A stretch of 64,000 nt of DNA, from the NCBI GenBank assembly GCA_017645945.1, contig JAGCNL010000051.1, positions 1 to 64,000 of the forward strand, given 5' to 3'. The stretch comes from Salinivirgaceae bacterium. GTDB lineage: Bacteria > Bacteroidota > Bacteroidia > Bacteroidales > SZUA-534. The notes beneath the pieces are model-generated. The model was not told the origin of the DNA and did no database searches. It saw nothing but the letters and a program-made list of their open reading frames with translations. Both the position numbers and the translations under genes were made by a program. Numbering within the stretch: position 1 is the first letter of the stretch; every line of letters begins with the position of its first letter. Shown in pieces: positions 29,401 through 37,201 of this stretch.

Positions 29401-30195
29401 TCGCTCGGCATCGACCTTAAACGTCGTGCAAAAAGCGGCGTGAAGGCGGCCATCATCCGTGAGAAGGGTAATCAGTGCGACCGCGAGGTGGCCTATATGC
29501 TCTACACCGCAGGCTTCGATGTGAAAGACGTGCATATGACCGACCTTGTGAGCGGCCGCGAGACGCTCGAGGACGTGAATATGATAATCTTCGTTGGCGG
29601 ATTCTCGAATTCCGATGTTCTTGGTTCGGCAAAAGGCTGGGCTGGTGCGTTCCTTTACAGCGAGAAGGCCAAACGTGCTCTCGACAACTTCTACGCCCGT
29701 CCCGACACTTTAAGTATGGGCATCTGCAACGGCTGTCAGGTAATGGTTGAGCTCGGTCTGATTAACCCCGACCACGCTGAAAAACCACGTATGCTGCACA
29801 ACAAGTCGTACAAGTTCGAATCGGGCTTTGTTGATGTTGTGATTGAGCCGAACAACAGCGTATTCTTCAAGAATATGGCAGGAATGAGACTTGGTGTCTG
29901 GGTGGCTCACGGCGAAGGTCAGTTCGGCTTCCCATACGGCGAGAATAAATACAATATTCCGGTTAAATACGCATACGGCACTTACCCTGCCAACCCCAAT
30001 GGCTCTGCGTTCAACGCTGCCGGTATCTGTTCAGATAACGGCCGCCACGTGGCAATGATGCCACACCCCGAGCGCGCTCTGTTCCCGTGGCAGTGGCCGC
30101 ACTACCCCGAAGGCCGCAGACAAGACGATTTGTCGCCGTGGGTTGTAGCTCTGCGCAACGCGTTTGAGTGGGTGAAGGCGAATAAGAAAGGATAA
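26500..30195 (+). CDS. purL: Phosphoribosylformylglycinamidine synthase, single-chain PurL (1231 aa)
   Basis: The enzyme makes formylglycinamidine ribonucleotide in step 4 of purine synthesis, using glutamine and ATP. The long single-chain form is seen: an N-terminal PurS-like part, two AIRS-like catalytic halves (SQVNSEHCRHKIFGG, KAETHNFPTTVEPFNGAATG, FGQPLICG, HDHGAGGHLNCLSELVEATG) and a C-terminal class I glutaminase domain. The nucleophile is Cys1076 in MGICNGCQ, and the His/Glu partners lie in MMPHPERALFPW near the end. Two adjacent ATGs (26500 and 26503) can serve as start. Length is slightly below the E. coli enzyme. It is monocistronic. Confidence 0.98.
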   Translation: MMVTFFKTPENKVIAVQTAADIAAADIEKLNWLFGRSECLGQNAPAGSFVGPRKEMITPWSTNAVEITQNMGISGIVRIEEFEAQDADKKQFDPMLKSFYNKLDQSIFTVDIKPQPIVHITDIRAYNKKEGLALKEEEINYLEGLAKKLGRPLTDSEVFGFSQVNSEHCRHKIFGGQFIIDGEEKKDTLFQLIKKTTATNPNNVVSAYKDNCAFMQGHELEQFAPASQDKADFFEVTDYESVYSLKAETHNFPTTVEPFNGAATGSGGEIRDRMGGGKGSMPIAGTAVYMTSYPRLDGGRQWEKATEPRPWLYQTPEQILIKASNGASDFGNKFGQPLICGSLLTMEHFEQYKKFGFDKVIMMAGGVGYAKKKDCLKADPEPGDKVVILGGDNYRIGMGGGAVSSVATGEYNNSIELNAVQRSNPEMQRRVYNAIRALSEQSDNPIVSIHDHGAGGHLNCLSELVEATGGVIDIRKLPIGDPTLSDKEIVGNESQERMGLVLKDKDIDHLKKIADRERAPMYVVGEATGDMQFRFTDKQTNEDPINLQLADMFGNPPRTIMNDKTIDEQYADLKYDTAKVADYLEQVLQLESVACKDWLTNKVDRSVGGKVAMQQCAGPLHLPLNDCGVVALDYQGHYGVATSVGHAPLCAMINPAKGSRMAVAEALTNIVWAPIQDKIKGISLSANWMWPCFNPGEDARLYKAVEALSQFCIKLGINVPTGKDSLSMTQKYPNGDKVLSPGTVIVSAIGETTDIRKAVSPVLHNVKSQLLYIDLSKDTLKLGGSAFAQIINGVGADCPDVTDTEYFVKTFNAVQDLIDGGLVIAGHDVSAGGLVTTLLEMAFSNDETGLKINLKPFGESDPVKLLFAENPALVLQVANDGKAAETLNKAGIEFITIGTLGAAGKLDIETSANNYSFDIKKLRDTWFRTSYLLDCDQTRNGLALERFNNYKNHAHKFDFKNFDGSAKSLGIDLKRRAKSGVKAAIIREKGNQCDREVAYMLYTAGFDVKDVHMTDLVSGRETLEDVNMIIFVGGFSNSDVLGSAKGWAGAFLYSEKAKRALDNFYARPDTLSMGICNGCQVMVELGLINPDHAEKPRMLHNKSYKFESGFVDVVIEPNNSVFFKNMAGMRLGVWVAHGEGQFGFPYGENKYNIPVKYAYGTYPANPNGSAFNAAGICSDNGRHVAMMPHPERALFPWQWPHYPEGRRQDDLSPWVVALRNAFEWVKANKKG

Positions 30196-30212
30196 GGTAG
30201 GACAACAGACAT

Positions 30213-30234
30213 CAGTCTACAGACTGTTTTTTGA
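30213..30234 (+). terminator. Short hairpin after purL
   Basis: CAGTC-TACA-GACTG followed by six T lies about 20 bases after the purL stop, giving a first terminator just before the stronger one at 30244-30278. Confidence 0.5.
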
Positions 30235-30243
30235 ATAGCATAT

Positions 30244-30278
30244 AAAAATCCCGTTCGAGTTTCGGACGGGATTTTTTA
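30244..30278 (+). terminator. Strong rho-independent terminator after purL
   Basis: AAAAATCCCGT pairs with ACGGGATTTTT around a loop of about 11 bases, and six T follow. It backs up the small hairpin immediately upstream. Confidence 0.85.
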
Positions 30279-30630
30279 TGAATGAAATATGACTGGAAGC
30301 ATATAAAATTATGAGGTTGTTTATGAAATATTATGTTTTGAAACATAAATATTTTTATAACCAAATTTTCAACGCTCCGTTTAAGGACTTGTAAGATTTT
30401 GATAGATAGTTTTTTTCATAAGGTTTGAGTTAGTTAGTACAGAAGGGCCCCGGTTAAAGCCGGGGTTCTTTGTTTCTATGCCTATCATAACCTGAGCAAG
30501 TCCGCGCAAGCGTTGCGCAGCAATTCGTAGAGCCAACATCACTGAAAAATCCAATCGTATTTTTTCTGCACAAAAAGTACATTTCACGAACAATTTTCTA
30601 AATTTGTTTATTGAATTAAAAATTATAGCG
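30279..30630. other. Intergenic region with a GC-rich hairpin and a -7 box
   Basis: This 352-base stretch has no supported gene. It contains a GC-rich hairpin (CCCCGG-TTAAAG-CCGGGG, about 30448-30465) with only a weak T-rich tail, and the -7 box TAAATTTG at 30599-30606 that probably drives the DUF3276 gene. The -33 element is not obvious. I see no tRNA or known riboswitch. Confidence 0.5.
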
Positions 30631-30975
30631 ATGGATGATTTTGTGAAGAAAGATTTAAAGGCCGATTCTGATTCGGTGTTTTCTAAGGTTGTGAAGGCTG
30701 GCAAGCGCACTTATTTTTTTGATGTGAAGACAACCCGTCAGAACGAGCACTACATCACGATTACCGAAAGCAAGAAGATTTTTGAGGATAACGGCGGCTC
30801 GCACTTCGAGAAACATAAGATTTTCCTGTATAAGGAAGATTTTGAGAAGTTTATGGATAGTTTCGACGAGGCTCTGCAATACATCAAGGAGAATGCCAGC
30901 GAGGCCGACGCTATCAACAACAGCAACGACAGCAAATTCACTGATGTTGAGTTTGAAGACCTCGACAAAGAGTAA
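30631..30975 (+). CDS. DUF3276 / PUR-alpha-like nucleic-acid-binding protein (114 aa)
   Basis: The ATG at 30631 (MDDFVKKDLKADSDSVFSKV) fits the family start. The body AGKRTYFFDVKTTRQNEHYI then TITESKK, and HFEKHKIFLYKEDFEKFMDS, is the PUR-type fold (DUF3276), which in Borrelia and in structural work on the family binds single-stranded DNA or RNA. An acidic tail (DSKFTDVEFEDLDKE) closes the protein. It is a single gene with its own -7 box and a bidirectional terminator. Its target in Bacteroidota is not known to me. Confidence 0.9.
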   Translation: MDDFVKKDLKADSDSVFSKVVKAGKRTYFFDVKTTRQNEHYITITESKKIFEDNGGSHFEKHKIFLYKEDFEKFMDSFDEALQYIKENASEADAINNSNDSKFTDVEFEDLDKE

Positions 30976-31026
30976 TCTTATCATCTGACTGTCAGCAAAA
31001 TCTTAAAAAATGCTTACAACAAAAAT

Positions 31027-31053
31027 GGCAGACAATGTGTCTGCCGTTTTTTG
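31027..31053. terminator. Bidirectional terminator between DUF3276 and Nudix genes
   Basis: GGCAGAC (31027-31033) pairs with GTCTGCC (31039-31045) around AATGT. GTTTTTT follows on the plus strand and ATTTTTG on the minus strand, so it can serve both convergent genes. Confidence 0.8.
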
Positions 31054-31074
31054 TATGCTGACATCAAACTGAAA

Positions 31075-31503
31075 TCAGATATCAATTTTCTTCAAACCTT
31101 CCTGAATAATTTCAAGATGGTCGAAAGCCAATGGAGGCAAATTGCTTATTTCGAACCATTTGAGCGTTTTCGCATCGTCGGCGGCACACGCTTGCTGCGG
31201 ATTGCCGGCAATGCCCCAATAGGCAATGGTGATGGTGTGCCCACGCGGGTCGCGACCTGGCTTGCCGAACGCTCCGAACTGATGGAGAGCAACATCAACA
31301 AGTGACGTCTCCTCCCTCAACTCACGCAATGCCGCATCATCAATATCCTCATTTTCATCGACAAAACCTCCCGGCAACGCCCAACAACCCGCAAATGGAT
31401 TGTTGCGACGCTCGATTAGCAGAATTTTAGGCGTGCTGCCCGACTTGTCGACGATAAGCATATCAACTGTTACAGCCGGACGCGGATATTGATAAGTGAA
31501 CAT
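31075..31503 (-). CDS. Nudix hydrolase (142 aa)
   Basis: The Nudix box reads GGFVDENEDIDDAALRELREETSL, that is G-x5-E-x7-REL-x-EE-x-S-L; the usual Gly near the end is Ser. The three metal-binding Glu of REL-x-EE are present. It probably hydrolyses a nucleoside diphosphate derivative; the context FAGCWALPGGFVDE and PGRDPRGHTITIAYWG resembles ADP-ribose or NAD-like pyrophosphatases, but the substrate cannot be read from the sequence. It stands 36 bases from the LD-carboxypeptidase gene upstream and may be co-transcribed with it. Confidence 0.93.
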   Translation of the reverse strand: MFTYQYPRPAVTVDMLIVDKSGSTPKILLIERRNNPFAGCWALPGGFVDENEDIDDAALRELREETSLVDVALHQFGAFGKPGRDPRGHTITIAYWGIAGNPQQACAADDAKTLKWFEISNLPPLAFDHLEIIQEGLKKIDI

Positions 31504-31539
31504 GTCTTTGGTATTAGGTATTGAAGTTAGAGGTGTTAG

Positions 31540-32442
31540 TTATACTTGCTCATCGCCATACGACAAAACACTAAAGTCTTTATTAACTGCCAGATGAGCT
31601 TGTTGCCCGAAAATTAGCGGCTTGTTTGGCTGCTGGTGCCCTGCCTCAAACCCGAAGGCAACCGGATAACCATAATCGGCCACGGCGTCCATAACTATCT
31701 GGCTAGCGGTCATGCCGAAAGAAGGTGTGCTGTCTTCGGAGTCAGTGAAATATCCGCAGACCAGACCAGCCAGATTGGCCAGCACGCCTGCGGCTTTCAA
31801 CTGCTGCATCATACGGTCGATGCGGTAGAGCGGCTCACAAACATCCTCAATGAAAAGGATTCGGCCATCGGTCTCTACCTGCCAAGGCGTGCCCATCAGT
31901 GAGCAAAGAATCGACAGGTTTCCTCCACAAACTTCACCTTGTGCACTGCCGCTTTGGTTGCCATCGCCAGCAAATGTGTAGTTTGGCATTCGGCCTTCGA
32001 GGACGTTGAAAAGCTCATCAACGCCAGCTTGCGGCTTGCAGAAGTTCACCGGCATCTGGCCGTGAATGCTCTCAATACCACTGTTGGTCAGCGCCGCGTG
32101 CAACACGGTTATATCGCTGAAGCCTACAAGCCATTTCGGAGAATGGCGTAGTCCCCAAAAGCCGACTTTGTCCACCATCCGCACACAGCCATATCCACCA
32201 CGTACACAGAAGATTGCGCGGATTTCAGGATTGTCAATCATCTGCTGAAGGTCGGCGGCACGCTCACTGTCGGTTCCAGCAAAAATACCATGCTCGAGGT
32301 AAGTTGTCTGGCCACGAACAGGACGATAGCCGTAACTCTCGATGGTTGAGCATATTGCGGCATAGTTTTCCTGTCCGACAAACCTTGCTGGCGCTATAAT
32401 CCCGACTTTGTCACCTTTCTGCAGTGGCGGTGGCGTTATCAT
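31540..32442 (-). CDS. LD-carboxypeptidase, S66 family (300 aa)
   Basis: S66 peptidases trim the terminal D-Ala from tetrapeptides during peptidoglycan recycling; the family also contains MccF-type resistance enzymes. The N-terminus ITPPPLQKGDKVGIIAPARF is typical. The nucleophile Ser lies in WLVGFSDITVLHAAL, the Glu in ILFIEDVCEPLYRIDRMMQQ and the His in GFEAGHQQPNKPLIFGQQA, so the Ser-His-Glu triad is complete. The short length without a signal peptide fits the cytoplasmic LdcA form. It follows the 146-aa membrane protein by 14 bases. Confidence 0.93.
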   Translation of the reverse strand: MITPPPLQKGDKVGIIAPARFVGQENYAAICSTIESYGYRPVRGQTTYLEHGIFAGTDSERAADLQQMIDNPEIRAIFCVRGGYGCVRMVDKVGFWGLRHSPKWLVGFSDITVLHAALTNSGIESIHGQMPVNFCKPQAGVDELFNVLEGRMPNYTFAGDGNQSGSAQGEVCGGNLSILCSLMGTPWQVETDGRILFIEDVCEPLYRIDRMMQQLKAAGVLANLAGLVCGYFTDSEDSTPSFGMTASQIVMDAVADYGYPVAFGFEAGHQQPNKPLIFGQQAHLAVNKDFSVLSYGDEQV

Positions 32443-32456
32443 GCTAAAAAAGTTGC

Positions 32457-32897
32457 TTATTCCTCAGTTTCAGTTGGTTGCGCATCGTCGCCCTCGTCCT
32501 GCTGCGGACGGCGATATTGGCGGTGGTGGTTGCTGCGACGGCGAGATTCATCTGATTTGTTATCAGCGTTTTCACCATCGGCTTCGCCACTTGGTTTGCG
32601 ATTGTTGGCACCTTTGCCACGCACTTCACGGCGTAAATTTTTGATATCCTTATCGATAGAGTTCTTTGTTGACTCAATCATAATCTGGAACTCTTCAGTG
32701 GCGTTAATCATCGCACGCCTGCTGTCGCGCATCGCTTTGAATGCCAGAAACAGAGCTGCAAGAGCCACAACTAATGCGCTAAATGACACAATGGTTCCGC
32801 ACGAAGACTGCGATGCGCAAGTCTGTGCCATACAAGGTGCCGATGTAGCGGCAATTGTAGCGGCCGCCAACGCTAAAGATTTGATTTTCTTCGACAT
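32457..32897 (-). CDS. Small membrane-anchored protein with basic/acidic tail (146 aa)
   Basis: A signal-like segment (MSKKIKSLALAAATIAATSA) ends near CMAQ, followed by a transmembrane helix TIVSFSALVVALAALFLAFK. A probable coiled coil (AMINATEEFQIMIESTKNSI) and a disordered tail rich in Arg, Asn, Asp and Glu follow (SRRRSNHHRQYRRPQQDEGD). I do not recognise a family. It is the gene just upstream of the LD-carboxypeptidase, with 14 bases between, so an envelope role is plausible. Confidence 0.7.
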   Translation of the reverse strand: MSKKIKSLALAAATIAATSAPCMAQTCASQSSCGTIVSFSALVVALAALFLAFKAMRDSRRAMINATEEFQIMIESTKNSIDKDIKNLRREVRGKGANNRKPSGEADGENADNKSDESRRRSNHHRQYRRPQQDEGDDAQPTETEE

Positions 32898-33010
32898 AAA
32901 ATAAACTTTATTTTTTATTAAACAAAATGATTAGTTTTCAAAAGAACGATATTTTATTGGAATAAGACGGGTTCTAATCAATTATTTCGAGAGATTTTTG
33001 AACTACACAG

Positions 33011-33778
33011 CTAACTGAATCCACGCTGTTTTTTAATTGCCTCGTATGCCTCATTGATGCGCTGGAACTTCTCTTTGGCGGCGCGCTGCACGTCCTCGCC
33101 CAGGTAGGCCACCTTGTCGGGATGGTTCTCGACAGCCATCTTGCGATAGGCTTTCTTAACCTCGTCATCAGTGGCAGTTGGGCTGATACCCAATATTTTA
33201 TAGGCGGAGTCGGCTTCTGCTTTCACAAACATCGATTTTATCGAGTTGAAATCGATAGCGCTCACACCCATATTATTGGCAATTGCCTCAATAAGTTTCA
33301 GTTCGCTCGGCTGCACAAAGCCTTTCGTGCTTACTATACCAAACAGATAATCAATTAATTGCAGACGGCTCGAGTAGTTCAGCATCTGGCCAATCTGCCG
33401 GCTGACATCATACACTGGTATCTGCTGCTTAAGCACGTCGCGCAGCATACGGATGCCGTCAGTAGCGGTTTCAACACCGAATTGCCGCACAAAAAACTGT
33501 TTCACATAGTTGAGTTCGGCCTGCGTTACCTTGCCGTCGGCCTTCATCACAGCCGCTGTCAGCACCACAAGGCTCACCATAAAGTCGCCGCGCGATGTCC
33601 TAGTCCGCGAGTACCCTGCGCCGCCTGGTTGTTGCCTGCCATAAGTGCCGTGGTTCGGTTGGTTGTCAGCTGGTTCATCAGAGTCGAACGCGGAGCCGAT
33701 GAAATAGCCCAAAAGTCCGCCCAATGGTCCGCCCAAAGCCCAACCTATGCCGCCGCCAATCCATTTTGCAAATTTCAT
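33011..33778 (-). CDS. TerB-DnaJ (DjlA-like) co-chaperone (255 aa)
   Basis: A Gly-rich hydrophobic start (WIGGGIGWALGGPLGGLLGY, then FIGSAF) could insert in or lie along the membrane. A TerB-like helical domain follows (about residues 60-175, DFMVSLVVLTAAVMKADGKV then TQAEL). The C-terminal J domain holds the HPD motif in AYRKMAVENHPDKVAYLGED, so it should stimulate a DnaK partner. The domain order equals that of DjlA. It lies 33 bases downstream of coaE and is probably in that operon. Confidence 0.9.
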   Translation of the reverse strand: MKFAKWIGGGIGWALGGPLGGLLGYFIGSAFDSDEPADNQPNHGTYGRQQPGGAGYSRTRTSRGDFMVSLVVLTAAVMKADGKVTQAELNYVKQFFVRQFGVETATDGIRMLRDVLKQQIPVYDVSRQIGQMLNYSSRLQLIDYLFGIVSTKGFVQPSELKLIEAIANNMGVSAIDFNSIKSMFVKAEADSAYKILGISPTATDDEVKKAYRKMAVENHPDKVAYLGEDVQRAAKEKFQRINEAYEAIKKQRGFS

Positions 33779-33811
33779 TTTCCGTCAGTTATTTTCGAAA
33801 TACCGCAGTTG

Positions 33812-34399
33812 TCAAGCTTTGGTATTTGTCTGTTTTTCAATAATTTTCTTAATCTCAATGTCGATATCGGCTGAGCCGTCGTTCACAATCACATAGTCGG
33901 CATTGTCGCGAAAATATGCATCATCATGCTGGTTTGCAATGCGTTGTGCAACTTGTTCGCGTGTTGCGCTGTCGCGATTCATCACCCTGGAAATCCGCAC
34001 TTCCAATGGCGCTACCACCGCCACCACCACGCTGCACATATCGCGTAAGCCGCCTTCGAACAATATGGCAGACTCAACCACCACAATGTCAGATGTTTGA
34101 CTATCGCGCCACGCGGCAAAATCGGCCCCGACAATTGGATGCACCAAATCGTCAATCCATTGCAGTTCAGCCTTGTCGGCAAAAATACGAGCGGCCAAAA
34201 ATCGGCGGTCAAGTTTGCCGTTGATGTATGCCTGCGAGCCATAGCGCTCAGTTATTGCACTGATAATCTGTGGATTGGTGTCGTTCAGTTGCTTGGCGCG
34301 CGAATCGCAGTCGTAACAAGGCACACCCATCGCTGCAAAGCGATGTGCCACAAAACTTTTGCCGCTACCGATGCCGCCTGTCAAGCCAATGGTAATCAT
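33812..34399 (-). CDS. coaE: Dephospho-CoA kinase (195 aa)
   Basis: CoaE phosphorylates dephospho-CoA in the last step of CoA synthesis. The P-loop is MITIGLTGGIGSGKSFVAHR and the CoA-binding segment is GVPCYDCDSRAKQLND. The lid/dimer part VVVAVVAPLEVRISRVMNRD is typical too. Length matches the family. Its start overlaps the stop of ybbR by 4 bases, so the two are coupled. Confidence 0.96.
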   Translation of the reverse strand: MITIGLTGGIGSGKSFVAHRFAAMGVPCYDCDSRAKQLNDTNPQIISAITERYGSQAYINGKLDRRFLAARIFADKAELQWIDDLVHPIVGADFAAWRDSQTSDIVVVESAILFEGGLRDMCSVVVAVVAPLEVRISRVMNRDSATREQVAQRIANQHDDAYFRDNADYVIVNDGSADIDIEIKKIIEKQTNTKA

Positions 34400-35385
34400 C
34401 GCGGTTCGAGTACAAAATTAACAATTTGCGGTTCGACGCTTACATTGTACACGTTGGCTGGCTGAACGCTCACTGTCACAGGCAGTTGCATTCCCATCAT
34501 CGACTCAATCTGCCTTGCATCGGCCTCAACTTTGAAATCGGTGTGGTTGATGCGGGCATAGTCGTTGGTCGAAACCCAATAGCGGATGGTCACCTCATTC
34601 GGCATCAGCCTGACGGCAGCCGAATCTGCTTCACCCACAACGCTGATGGGCACAGTGGCCACTGCTTCGGTAAACTTCGACACAGGAACATCAACCTTCA
34701 CCTTGCGATGAATGAGCGCAATGCCGTCAATCGGCTGTAAATCAACGTTTCGTGTAATATCGCGAGTGACTTTTCTGGCCACAATACGTTTGGTGTAAAC
34801 AGCCTGCAAAGTGTCGAGCAGCAGGTCAGGACCGTTCACCGTCACTTCGGAGGGCGTCACGGTTATCTCACCATCGATGCGGCACTGGCTGTCGAAATAG
34901 AGTTCGAGCACAGGGCGCACCGGCACACGTTTCTCGCTGTAGTTCGAGAAGACAAAGTAGATTGTGTCGGGTTGAATCATTGACAGACCAAGGTTTGCCG
35001 GCAACTGCGACTTTATCTCTTCGAACAGCGCGCTGGTTCCCAAGTGGAATTCCATTGTCGATTCTTTTGCCAGAATGTGGTTCAGGCGGCTCAAGTTGAT
35101 GACCACCGGCTCAGGCATCTTGCCCATCTTGTAGCGCAGAATGTCGAATCCGCGACCCTGAACGCTCAAATCGAGGTTATCGGGCAGGTCGTTCACCACC
35201 ACCTTCTGCATGGGCAGATTGATGAACGTTACTGGGTAATGGATTGTGGCGTTGGTTTCGTCGCCCAACTTGTTGAAAAACCACATCAGTGACGAGAAGC
35301 CGATGAACACAAAATAGAGCAGCATCCGCTTGTCGAACCGCAATCGGCTTTTGACCGCTGATATGTCAAGGTTTGGATGTTTCAT
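34396..35385 (-). CDS. YbbR-like membrane-anchored protein (329 aa)
   Basis: I chose the ATG at 35385 (MKHPNLDISAVKSRLRFDKR). A single transmembrane helix (MLLYFVFIGFSSLMWFF) is followed by extracytoplasmic YbbR-type beta domains, for instance PVTFINLPMQKVVVNDLPDN and SEVTVNGPDLLLDTLQAVYT. In Firmicutes the YbbR protein regulates the diadenylate cyclase CdaA; here no cyclase gene is adjacent and the role is open. The pairing ybbR-coaE is common in Bacteroidota. A TAATTTTG box (complement of 35422-35429) lies 37 bases upstream. Confidence 0.88.
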   Translation of the reverse strand: MKHPNLDISAVKSRLRFDKRMLLYFVFIGFSSLMWFFNKLGDETNATIHYPVTFINLPMQKVVVNDLPDNLDLSVQGRGFDILRYKMGKMPEPVVINLSRLNHILAKESTMEFHLGTSALFEEIKSQLPANLGLSMIQPDTIYFVFSNYSEKRVPVRPVLELYFDSQCRIDGEITVTPSEVTVNGPDLLLDTLQAVYTKRIVARKVTRDITRNVDLQPIDGIALIHRKVKVDVPVSKFTEAVATVPISVVGEADSAAVRLMPNEVTIRYWVSTNDYARINHTDFKVEADARQIESMMGMQLPVTVSVQPANVYNVSVEPQIVNFVLEPR

Positions 35386-35475
35386 TGTCTGGCGATGAAA
35401 ATCGCGAATTTCTTCAGGTCTCAAAATTAGCAAACCTGACGGAATAAAATGCCGATTGGCGAAAATATGAACTGA

Positions 35476-36249
35476 TTATTTGCGGCGGACAGCCCTAATG
35501 GGATACCCTTTGTAGCGGAATTCGACATCTACTGGCATTAAAAGGTGTCTAAAGAAGTGGCAGTAATTTGCATAGTCAGGGCTGCGATTACCGTGTGTCG
35601 CCGCCCAATAGTTGCAGTTGGGGCCTGATACACTATCGCAAATTGCCCCCCAACAACCACCTGCGGCAGGAAGAAAAATATGAGTGTCGGACAACGTGTA
35701 AGGTACAGGCGGGGTGTAATATTCATCATAGTATGATTTTGACCCTTTGTCTTTATCGGATTTTGCTTTGTAAATAATATATCCGTTTACGTTATGCCCA
35801 TTGTAATTTGACGTCCATTCCCAACGACATTGTTCTGTGAGTTCTTTCCAATCGGCAGCGGTCGGCATTGAGTAATCAGACCCCAACACAACTGTAGCAA
35901 CATCGTCGGTTGGCTCAAGTATTGTCAGAGTGTCGGTGAAGCCGTCTTTGCCGAAGTTTGAATCGTAGCAGTATTTGGTGAAACTATTGCTGTACGCAAT
36001 GTGGTTTTTGATATACCAATCGTCGCAGTATTTATATGTATTCCAACTGTATTCCTTTTTCGTTTCGGTTTCGCCCCACGCATAGTAATTTCCGCAGTTC
36101 CACGGGTTGGTGGCACCCAAATTGCAGGTTGTCCAAAGTATGCCGCTTTCAAGACCTAAATCAACCACAGCCACATTTTCCTTGTTGTCTTCGGCAAACG
36201 CCGTCGAAATCAATGCAACGCCAAATGTTGCCCATAATAGTTTTTTCAT
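35476..36249 (-). CDS. Secreted FISUMP-domain protein (257 aa)
   Basis: The signal peptide MKKLLWATFGVALISTAFA precedes the family sequence VDLGLESGILWTTCNLGATN, then YYAWGETETKKEYSWNTYKY, LEPTDDVATVVLGSDYSMPT, IFLPAAGG and a closing RYKGYPIRAVRRK. This is the Fibrobacter succinogenes major paralogous (FISUMP) domain, a C-type-lectin-like fold family expanded in gut Bacteroidota and Fibrobacter and usually linked with surface or carbohydrate-binding roles. The gene splits the nusB-DUF1573-yajC group from ybbR-coaE. A TATATTTG box (complement of 36280-36287) lies 31 bases upstream, so it probably has its own promoter. Confidence 0.88.
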   Translation of the reverse strand: MKKLLWATFGVALISTAFAEDNKENVAVVDLGLESGILWTTCNLGATNPWNCGNYYAWGETETKKEYSWNTYKYCDDWYIKNHIAYSNSFTKYCYDSNFGKDGFTDTLTILEPTDDVATVVLGSDYSMPTAADWKELTEQCRWEWTSNYNGHNVNGYIIYKAKSDKDKGSKSYYDEYYTPPVPYTLSDTHIFLPAAGGCWGAICDSVSGPNCNYWAATHGNRSPDYANYCHFFRHLLMPVDVEFRYKGYPIRAVRRK

Positions 36250-36323
36250 AATCAGTCAGAATTTTGTGTTATCCATTTACAAATATAAAAACTTAAAAGA
36301 CAACCCCGATAGTATTCCAACTC

Positions 36324-36357
36324 ACAAAAAAAAGGCGCCGAATCTCTTCAGCGCCTT
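36324..36357 (-). terminator. Terminator after yajC
   Basis: On the minus strand AAGGCGC pairs with GCGCCTT (complement of 36332-36338 and 36351-36357) and a run of eight T follows. It closes the nusB-DUF1573-yajC unit. Confidence 0.8.
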
Positions 36358-36380
36358 ATGCATTTTCTGTGATTCAGAAA

Positions 36381-36713
36381 TTAAGCCTTTGCAGCCACGT
36401 CCGATGGGTCTTTAACCAGTCCTGCCTTGTCAACCTTAATCAGAACGCCGTTCGATACGTCGAGCAGAACAGTTGTCTCTTTCACCTCGGCGATTGTGCC
36501 GTAAATACCGCCAACGGTAAGAACTTTGTCGCCTTTCTTGAGTGCCTTGCGGAACTCGTTAACCTCTTTCTGCTTTTTGGTTTGCGGTCTAATCATAAAG
36601 AAATAGAACACAAAGATGATAAGCACCAGCATAATCAGGCTGCTTGCACCGCCGCCCTGAGCGCCTTCGGCCCCACCTTGTGGCGCCATCAGAAAAATAC
36701 TCAACAGATTCAT
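36381..36713 (-). CDS. yajC: Preprotein translocase subunit YajC (110 aa)
   Basis: YajC is the small membrane partner of SecDF. The chain has a Gly/Ala-rich start, a transmembrane helix (SSLIMLVLIIFVFYFFMIRP), then QTKKQKEVNEFRKALKKGDK and VLTVGGIYGTIAEVKETTVL, which are family hallmarks. Length is typical. It follows the DUF1573 gene with 83 bases between, which contain a palindromic repeat. Confidence 0.96.
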   Translation of the reverse strand: MNLLSIFLMAPQGGAEGAQGGGASSLIMLVLIIFVFYFFMIRPQTKKQKEVNEFRKALKKGDKVLTVGGIYGTIAEVKETTVLLDVSNGVLIKVDKAGLVKDPSDVAAKA

Positions 36714-36761
36714 TGTCTTTTGTTTTTAATTATTTATTGTTTAATCGGTCAATCGATATTC

Positions 36762-36785
36762 GGACGCACGCGGTGTGTCCCTACA
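36762..36785 (-). repeat. Palindromic repeat, copy A
   Basis: GGACGCAC-GCG-GTGTGTCC (36762-36780), with one mismatch in the stem, is followed by CTACA. The same unit GGACGCAC-N3-GTGCGTCCCTACA occurs at 43564-43587. This is evidence for a small dispersed palindrome family in this genome. Confidence 0.65.
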
Positions 36786-36796
36786 TATTTCAATTC

Positions 36797-37201
36797 CTAT
36801 TTAATCTCCGCAAAAATCTGCAACTTGACGGGTTTCTCTCCGCAATTTGTCCAGACATTCGCACTTTTCAGCTGCTTGCCTTCGCGCCCGTAGCTGTCAA
36901 AAATCACCTCAACAGTGCCACTCTCGCCAGGCGCAACCGGTTCAAGCGAGTATTTCGATGCCGTGCAGCCGCAGCTGGTGGTCACATCAGTGATTTGCAG
37001 CGGGCCGTCGCCGATATTCCTGAATTTGAACGTGTGCGACACTTTCTCTCCTTGCGCGATGGTGCCGAAATTGAAACTCTCGTCATCGAAACTGATTTGC
37101 GGCGTGCCTTTCTGCGCATCGGCTTTTGGCTGATTTCCAGCACAACTGATGCAAAACGCAGCCAGCAGCAGACCGATTTTCGCAAGTTTCCTCATCTGCA
37201 T
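36797..37201 (-). CDS. DUF1573 lipoprotein (134 aa)
   Basis: The N-terminus MQMRKLAKIGLLLAAFCISC is a lipoprotein signal with the lipobox Cys at residue 20. The mature part SFNFGTIAQGEKVSHTFKFR then NIGDGPLQITDVTTSCGCTA is the DUF1573 immunoglobulin-like fold, common in Bacteroidota. The ATG overlaps the nusB stop (TAATG). The function is unknown; it travels with nusB and yajC. Confidence 0.9.
   Translation of the reverse strand: MQMRKLAKIGLLLAAFCISCAGNQPKADAQKGTPQISFDDESFNFGTIAQGEKVSHTFKFRNIGDGPLQITDVTTSCGCTASKYSLEPVAPGESGTVEVIFDSYGREGKQLKSANVWTNCGEKPVKLQIFAEIK

Noticed and set aside
30446..30470. GC-rich hairpin between purL and the DUF3276 gene as tRNA or riboswitch
   Set aside because: Single stem-loop only, no cloverleaf or known aptamer pattern.
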